From an uncultured Collinsella sp. (GTDB taxonomy: Bacteria > Actinomycetota > Coriobacteriia > Coriobacteriales > Coriobacteriaceae): 64,000 nucleotides of DNA. A program made the translations under genes and the position numbers. Each line of letters starts with the position of its first letter. The stretch's first letter is position 1. The notes below the pieces were generated by a model. It was not told the DNA's origin. It searched no databases and saw only the letters and a list, made by a program, of their open reading frames with translations. Below, piece by piece: positions 58,385-64,000 of the stretch. The stretch covers positions 62,001 to 126,000 of the forward strand of contig CAUCKA010000002.1 of assembly GCA_958443265.1 (NCBI GenBank). Reading direction: 5' to 3'.

Positions 58385-58590
58385 GTCTCAATCTGTAACA
58401 GTTACTCAGCAAAAACGGGGTCTACCTGTTACAGATCGAGACATTCCTCTCAACCCATCCTCAACAATCTAAATCTGTAACAGCTAGGCCCACTTTTGAC
58501 CCCTACCTGTTACAGATCGAGACAAACCAAACCCGCCTGCCAGAAAATCTCAATCTGTAACAACAACTCGGCAAAATCTGTAACAGTTAG
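58385..58590. repeat. Cluster of 'ATCTGTAACAG' repeats forming hairpins
   Basis: GTCTCAATCTGTAACAG (58385-58401) pairs with CTGTTACAGATCGAGAC (58426-58442) with one mismatch; a second pair lies at 58473-58483 and 58507-58517; two further direct copies fall within 58546-58590. The 58244-58679 gap between the flavoenzyme and the surface glycosidase contains no gene. Confidence 0.7.
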
Positions 58591-58606
58591 CCGCCCAAAA
58601 CGTACC

Positions 58607-58640
58607 AAAAACGGGCGCGGTACTCACGTACCGCGCCCGT
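58607..58640 (-). terminator. Terminator of the surface glycosidase gene
   Basis: ACGGGCGCGGTAC (58611-58623) and GTACCGCGCCCGT (58628-58640) form a perfect 13-bp stem with a 4-base loop; the minus strand continues with T residues. It lies 39 bases after the stop codon at 58680. Confidence 0.9.
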
Positions 58641-58679
58641 TCGCTAGCACAAGTCCCTTCCAGAACTTATTGTTGACGC

Positions 58680-61600
58680 TTAACGCTCGCTTCTGCGCTT
58701 AAGCAGACGAGAAGCCGCGATGACCGCCGCACCAAGGCAAAGGGCAAGACCCGCGAAGAACATGGAGCTGTCACCCATACCGGGAAGATCGGCCTTGGTG
58801 CCCTTCTTGTCACCCTTGTTCTGGGAACCCGTGCTGTCCTTGTCTGTAGAAGCGCCACCGGAGCCAGAGCCGCCCTCGCTACCGGAGCCGGAGCCGCCGG
58901 ACTGCTGCTTATTCCACTTGGCGTAGAGCGTAATGTCGGCATTCACTGCAGAGTCGAAGTCAAACGTATGCTCGCCGTCCTTGTCAGTGCACCACCCAGC
59001 GAAGTCATAACCTTCTCGCGTGGGGTCAGCAGGCTTGGCCAACTTGCCGCCCTCGTTAAGCTCGACCGTAGACTTGTTCCCGCAGCCGTCATCAAACGTC
59101 ACGGTAACCTTCTTTGCAGGGGCCTTGACAACCAGAGCGTCAAGCGCTGCCTTGAGAGCCTCGGCGGCATCCTTGACCTCGCCGTACGTCACATCCTGCC
59201 CGGCATTGATACGGTCGATGACGTCATGTGCGCGCTTCAAGGGATCGGTAAGACCCTCCACCGACTCATACGAATCGGCATTCTTCTGAGCGGTCTCTGC
59301 GCGAGCGATCAGAGAGAGCAGTCCGTTCTCACCGTTCAGGCCATACGGATCGTTTTGCTTGGTGACTCCGAAAACCTGAAGCTCGACCACATGGTTTTCC
59401 TTCGAGACGCCCGTGCCCTTGACACCGGAGGCATACAGACGCACATAGCGTGCTGTCGTCGCTGCCGTAGAACCGGAGGCGTCGAAGAGCTGCTTGCCCT
59501 CAGCTGTCTCGGCATACAGGCTGTCCTTCGGATCCTCGCCCAGGCCAAACACATCGCTATCGCCCGAATAGTAGAGCACCTGAGCGTCCGAGAAATCAGA
59601 CTTGCTTGCAACCACGAGCGCAGTCGCCTTATAGGTGCGCGAGTCCGCCCAATAGCGCCACAGGTTCACGCCGGTAATCTCGTAATCGGAGCCGAGGTCG
59701 ACCTGCATGTACGAGCCCGCTTCCTTACCATCGTTGCCAAAGATACAATAGCCGTTAGTGTCCGCATTGTTGCCATCAGTCGCAACGGTCAGGGCACGAG
59801 AAGCGTCTGGGTTCGTCACCGCAGTAGCCGTGTCTCCATCGACCCAAGCAGCCGTCGGCACCTTGCCCAGGGCAAGGTTCACGGTTTTGTTTGCAGGAAC
59901 AAGCTTGAGGTAACCCGCGTAAAGGTTGTCGTATGCGGTCTTTTTGGCAGCAGCGTCACCCTTCAGCGCCGCCTTCGCCTGATCGATCAGGTTATCCATA
60001 TCGGCGTTTGCCCAGGACGCATCGCTTACCTGGTCCTTCTTCGCCTCAACGGTCTCGATCAACTCCGCCAGTGCAGAAGTGGGAACCTCGTCGTAACCAA
60101 GAGCATGATCATAGACGGCAAGCGAAGACTGCTTCGCGCCGCCGCCCGCCGTGATCGCACCGGTGCTCACAGCGTGGTCGGCGTTATTTTCACCCAGGTA
60201 GGCGCTGCCGGCAAGCTCACCATCAACGTAGATCTTAAGCATGCCGTTATTCTCACGGACGCCCGCGACTGTAACACTGCCGCCCGCGACCGTCACATCG
60301 GAGGTAGCGGTCGTACCGTTAACGGTAAAGTATGCCTTGCCGTCGTTGTCGATACCGAGCTTCCATTCATCGCCCTGAGAAAGGAGCACCGTCGAAGCTG
60401 CAGCATCAGAAACGTTTGTGGCAACGGTGAAACCGTTCTTGCCTTCAACGCTATTCTCGGCATCCGAGAGCTCGCCACCAGCTGAGGTGGCAGCAGAGGC
60501 AATGACCCCATCCTTGTGATAAATACCCGAGACACTTCCCTCAAGGCTGTTGCCACAAGCATCCTGGCCCTGAGCAGCCGCGACCTCGATCTTGCTGCCG
60601 TTCTTCACACCGTTTTTCAGCTTGATGTCGAACGTGCGCATGTCGGCGGATGCCTCGACGTTCTCGCACTCAACCTGTTTGCCGTCGACCGTTACGGTGA
60701 ACTGTGCATTGGTCACGTGCTTGCTTGCCTGAACGCGAAGGCTCTTTACGCCCTTAACATACATGGTGTCAAGCTTTGGAGCCTCGGTATCGCCCTTCTG
60801 GCTCAGATTCCAAATCTGGGTCTCGCCGGGCTTAAGCGTCACGGTAACCGTATCACCCTGAGCATAGCCGTCCTTCGAAGCACCGAGCGCGCTTCCGTCC
60901 GAGGTGTAGGATTCAACGATCGAGCGCTTAAAGGTGCCAGCATGCGAGGCGCCCACACCGGCATCGAGCTTGAAGGTAATGGTCTTCTCGCTAGCCGACG
61001 GGTTGCGCATCGAAATGATGCCCTCGTCGCCCTTGCTGTTGAAGCAGGCAAAACCGTAGGCATCCTGCGTTCCCGCGCCGCTGATACCGCCGAGCTTAAC
61101 GCCCGAAGCAGGGACGCCGCCAATCATCTTAGCGTTCTGAAGCTTGTCGAAGTTCGTTTCGGCCCACTCGAGGAAGTCGGCGTTCACCAGATATTTCTCG
61201 TCATCTAACAGGCTGTCGGAGTAATAGAGCTCCCAGAACGACGTACCGCGCGTTGCCATCATGTACAGATAGTTGCGGAACTGGGCGCCGTTCATGGAGT
61301 TGGCACTGATGCCCGTACCCTCTTTGCCGTAAATCGGGTCGTGGTTGTAGAGGTTGGACAGCGGGAACTGGAAATCGTGGTTCTTGACGAAGTCATAGTA
61401 GGCTCCGTCTCGATAGCTCAGCATGTTGTCCATCTTGTTGTTAAGCGTGGAGTTGGAAACCTCGCCGCGGTCATGCGTGCACTGGATCCACACCGAGTTG
61501 GACCACTGCAAGAACCAAGGGCTCGGGTTCACATAGCAGGTAAGAGAGACCCACAGGTTATCAATACCAAGATCGTCTGCCTTGTCCCACACGTTCTCAA

Positions 61601-64000
61601 ACAGGACAATCCACTTTTCCCACAAGTCGGTAGCGTGATAGAAACCGTTCGGGCCACCGTACATGTGATGGTGATTCTCGTCGTAGCCTACAACGCCCTC
61701 GCCCTGAGAGAATGCGTTGTACTGCGCGTTGTCAGCATAGCCATCCCATTTCCAGTAGTTGACGCCGTAATCAGCCATCCACTGCAAGGCAAGATTCTGG
61801 AAATTGTCAACGTAGCGCTGGTCAGCAACATCAATCGAGCCACCAGCGGCCGAACCGTTACCCGCCTTGGAAATAATATCTGCAAGTTGACCGTAGAAGT
61901 TGTAACCGCCGCGCGGGCCAACCCAGACGCCGAAGTTCGATCCGAGTTTCTCCACAAGCGATGAAGACGTCGTGAGCTTATTGGGGAACTTAGAGTTAAA
62001 CGTCCAAAACCCGTCGGTGTTTTTACCCGTGCCAGAACGGCCCGGGTCAACCGACGCCTCGGTGTTGTTGTAGTTGTTCCAGCCGTCGTCAACGACATAG
62101 GAGTCGAGCGGACGAACGCCCGTGGAGGAAAGGTTCTTGTCCACCGCCTTGAACGAATCGAGAATGTTATTCTCGTCGATGAGCATCATATTGTCGAACC
62201 AAGAGTTGTACTGAATGCGGAACTCGCTCGGCTTTGAGATGCCCTTGATATAGCTGTAGAAGTCGGTACGAACCACGTCGTTGTTCGAGCCGTCGGAGTG
62301 GGTGGCACCCACAACAGTCTGCCACGAAACGTACTTGCCGTCCGAGGTGAGCTGCCCATCGCGCTCAAAATCGGTGAAATTCTTGCCAGTCCAATAGCGC
62401 ATACGGCCCAAGTCATCGACAATCTGAGTGTCGGTTTCGGGGAACTCCGAACCCAAGAATAAGCCGTTGACATAAATGGGCTGGCCCAGGTTGGCGCGCG
62501 CCTCGGTCATCTCGACAACCCCACCTTTACCCGTGGGGATAGTCCAGGTGTAGCTCGCATCCTTGACGTTGAGGTGTTCGCCATCGATGTAGTTGAAACG
62601 GATGTCCTTATCCTCGGAATTGACCTCAAGGAACTTACGCATAAAGTGATCGTCATCGTACATGACGACCTTCTCAGTCACCGTCGCAAGACCGTTACCA
62701 AACTGCACCGGCTTGAAGGTGAACGTCAACATCTTGCCAGATTTCTCGACGTCGTTAATCGTCGCGGTGGTATCGCTAACCTGCACCGGTCCGTCCAACT
62801 CAAGATTGCTCGTCTTGAGTTGCGGTTTGCCCGAAGCGTTCTCGAACGTGTCGAACTTCTCTTGATACAAATCGAGCTCGGCACCAGAAGCAAAACTGCC
62901 TCCCTGAGCCTCGAGCACCCGGATGCCTACATAACGGCCGGTCTGAACCTTATCGAGCCCAAAGTAGGTCATCTTGCAGGTTCCGTCGTCGTTATAGGAA
63001 GAACTCAAATCCACCGAGAACGTCCCTTTCTTGTTCGAATCATCGAACAAGCCGTCCTTGCTATCCGAGACATACACCGCGAATTTCTTAAAGGTGCCGT
63101 TGGCACCCTTGACATTGCGGCCCGCGTAGCCAACCGTCTGGAAGGAACTCTTCGCTCCCTCACCGCGGTCAATCGTCAAATCGACAGGCAGCTTCTTCGT
63201 ATCGCCCTCACCCGCGCCGTAGCGAGAGTGATAGTAGGTGGTGAAGTCGCCATCGACCAGCGCTTCGTAACCGCCGCCCTCGTTGGTGGCAACGGACGTG
63301 CCCGTCACGGTCCAGCCCTTAGATCCGTGCACGACGGAGTTGTCCGAGGCGTCAAGCACATCGAGCTCCGCCACGTTCATGTACTTGTTCTCGTTGGAGG
63401 GCTGCCAATGATAGGTCGTGAGACCGGTCAGGCGGACCGCCTTACCCTGCACGGCAGCGAACTTAATGACCGTGGTGCCCGTGTCGTTCATGGTGCCGTT
63501 CTCCACGAGCGTCGCCCATGCGCCATCGGCCATCTGGTACTCGAGCTTGTAAGTCTTAACGCGACCCGTGCAGTTATAGCCCACCGATTCATGATGGCGC
63601 GGCGTATAGCTAACGCTTGCAATGGCCTTAGTACCGCCAAAATCCACAATGAGGTTTGCTGTTCCTGCGGCCTCCGCAGAAGACGCCCAATAAGTGCCAG
63701 CATCCTCATCGATGGCCTTCGACGCCAAAGCGGCCTCGCTCGTGTCAACGGAGGAGCCCGTAACTGTCACGGCCGTGGGCCTGACGCTCGTGAGAGCACC
63801 GGCCGGCTCAAGTCGCGTGGCCTCGGCAAGCGATTGAATAACAAATTCCTCGGACCCCGACCCGGGAACGAGAGTGGTAGAGGCGAGCTTGTTGTTGATT
63901 TCGACAGTCTTGAGCTTACCGGCAGCGGTGCTGAACGTTCTCGAAATCGCATTGTTGCCAATGGTCACGTTGCCGTTCGATTCATTCACCACCACGTTGC
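58680..64000 (-). CDS. Cell-wall-anchored multidomain glycoside hydrolase (clan GH-D/GH36-like), 5' end outside the window
   Basis: At least 1772 residues; the frame is still open at 64000. Visible order (counted from the window edge): beta-rich region with a discoidin/F5_8C-type module (about 80-215), a second carbohydrate-binding-like region (to about 380), a catalytic barrel with VVDDGWNNYN, GVWVGPRGG and NYWKWDGY (about 640-800) resembling GH36-type alpha-galactosidases, a beta-sandwich, a LamG-like module (about 1200-1300), another discoidin module, a FIVAR-like helical part, an InlB/Flg_new beta repeat ending ITLYAKW, a Gly/Ser linker and the sorting end LPGMGD, hydrophobic helix, KRRSER. 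Sortase would link it to the wall. Likely acts on host mucin or dietary alpha-galactosides; substrate not proven. Confidence 0.82.
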   Translation of the reverse strand, partial: NVVVNESNGNVTIGNNAISRTFSTAAGKLKTVEINNKLASTTLVPGSGSEEFVIQSLAEATRLEPAGALTSVRPTAVTVTGSSVDTSEAALASKAIDEDAGTYWASSAEAAGTANLIVDFGGTKAIASVSYTPRHHESVGYNCTGRVKTYKLEYQMADGAWATLVENGTMNDTGTTVIKFAAVQGKAVRLTGLTTYHWQPSNENKYMNVAELDVLDASDNSVVHGSKGWTVTGTSVATNEGGGYEALVDGDFTTYYHSRYGAGEGDTKKLPVDLTIDRGEGAKSSFQTVGYAGRNVKGANGTFKKFAVYVSDSKDGLFDDSNKKGTFSVDLSSSYNDDGTCKMTYFGLDKVQTGRYVGIRVLEAQGGSFASGAELDLYQEKFDTFENASGKPQLKTSNLELDGPVQVSDTTATINDVEKSGKMLTFTFKPVQFGNGLATVTEKVVMYDDDHFMRKFLEVNSEDKDIRFNYIDGEHLNVKDASYTWTIPTGKGGVVEMTEARANLGQPIYVNGLFLGSEFPETDTQIVDDLGRMRYWTGKNFTDFERDGQLTSDGKYVSWQTVVGATHSDGSNNDVVRTDFYSYIKGISKPSEFRIQYNSWFDNMMLIDENNILDSFKAVDKNLSSTGVRPLDSYVVDDGWNNYNNTEASVDPGRSGTGKNTDGFWTFNSKFPNKLTTSSSLVEKLGSNFGVWVGPRGGYNFYGQLADIISKAGNGSAAGGSIDVADQRYVDNFQNLALQWMADYGVNYWKWDGYADNAQYNAFSQGEGVVGYDENHHHMYGGPNGFYHATDLWEKWIVLFENVWDKADDLGIDNLWVSLTCYVNPSPWFLQWSNSVWIQCTHDRGEVSNSTLNNKMDNMLSYRDGAYYDFVKNHDFQFPLSNLYNHDPIYGKEGTGISANSMNGAQFRNYLYMMATRGTSFWELYYSDSLLDDEKYLVNADFLEWAETNFDKLQNAKMIGGVPASGVKLGGISGAGTQDAYGFACFNSKGDEGIISMRNPSASEKTITFKLDAGVGASHAGTFKRSIVESYTSDGSALGASKDGYAQGDTVTVTLKPGETQIWNLSQKGDTEAPKLDTMYVKGVKSLRVQASKHVTNAQFTVTVDGKQVECENVEASADMRTFDIKLKNGVKNGSKIEVAAAQGQDACGNSLEGSVSGIYHKDGVIASAATSAGGELSDAENSVEGKNGFTVATNVSDAAASTVLLSQGDEWKLGIDNDGKAYFTVNGTTATSDVTVAGGSVTVAGVRENNGMLKIYVDGELAGSAYLGENNADHAVSTGAITAGGGAKQSSLAVYDHALGYDEVPTSALAELIETVEAKKDQVSDASWANADMDNLIDQAKAALKGDAAAKKTAYDNLYAGYLKLVPANKTVNLALGKVPTAAWVDGDTATAVTNPDASRALTVATDGNNADTNGYCIFGNDGKEAGSYMQVDLGSDYEITGVNLWRYWADSRTYKATALVVASKSDFSDAQVLYYSGDSDVFGLGEDPKDSLYAETAEGKQLFDASGSTAATTARYVRLYASGVKGTGVSKENHVVELQVFGVTKQNDPYGLNGENGLLSLIARAETAQKNADSYESVEGLTDPLKRAHDVIDRINAGQDVTYGEVKDAAEALKAALDALVVKAPAKKVTVTFDDGCGNKSTVELNEGGKLAKPADPTREGYDFAGWCTDKDGEHTFDFDSAVNADITLYAKWNKQQSGGSGSGSEGGSGSGGASTDKDSTGSQNKGDKKGTKADLPGMGDSSMFFAGLALCLGAAVIAASRLLKRRSER

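Noticed and set aside
1..64000. rRNA or tRNA genes
   Set aside because: None could be recognised in the intergenic regions; no tRNA-like TTCGANNC arm with matching acceptor stem was seen.

Overview
The window looks like chromosome from a high-GC, gut-type actinobacterium of the class Coriobacteriia, most likely Collinsella or a close relative. This is inferred from gene content: an Ech-type energy-converting hydrogenase, an NRAMP-related magnesium transporter of the kind described from Eggerthella, very large cell-surface proteins, an Fe-S flavin ene-reductase, and many short 'TTGGGGACAG' type intergenic repeats. No rRNA or tRNA gene was recognised. Nearly all genes lie on the minus strand; the plus-strand genes are an acyltransferase, an alpha/beta hydrolase and a two-component pair.

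1-7 kb is carbohydrate and nucleoside catabolism. An unassigned sugar isomerase, a split transketolase and an FGGY kinase (cut by the window edge) form a tight operon under a LacI-type repressor. A nucleoside hydrolase and a ribokinase follow as a second pair. 7-22 kb is mostly envelope and ion handling: an OatA-like acyltransferase with an SGNH domain, an NRAMP-related transporter coupled to an MgtE-like PRC/CBS protein, a NodB protein that has lost its metal ligands, PRC-barrel and YtxH proteins, a standalone CphA-N-like domain protein, a CorC/HlyC protein, a hemolysin-III protein, a hydrolase and a DUF362 ferredoxin protein. 22-31 kb holds a MacB/FtsX-type exporter and an ABC-2 exporter divergent from a histidine kinase/response regulator pair. 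31.8-37.5 kb is the hydrogenase, order AB(fused)-C-D-E-F.

38-64 kb is accessory and surface-oriented. Three single-pass membrane proteins precede, in one operon, a 3587-residue secreted repeat protein with no visible wall anchor. Then come an AlbA_2/Schlafen-type regulator between 147-bp direct repeats, a DUF4143 ATPase with five 23-bp repeats in front of it, a 2,4-dienoyl-CoA-reductase-type enzyme, and a large LPxxG-anchored glycoside hydrolase that runs off the end.

Intergenic DNA is rich in structure: long perfect inverted repeats at 20.4, 25.6, 31.1, 31.6 and 38.6 kb, hairpin families shared between distant sites, and a candidate regulatory RNA leader in front of the MgtE-like/NRAMP operon. 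The best candidates for undescribed biology are the four-gene surface operon (38.8-52.5 kb), the magnesium operon with its leader (9.9-13.3 kb), and the triplicated structured element at 31.1-31.75 kb. All function calls rest on reading motifs; no database search was run.
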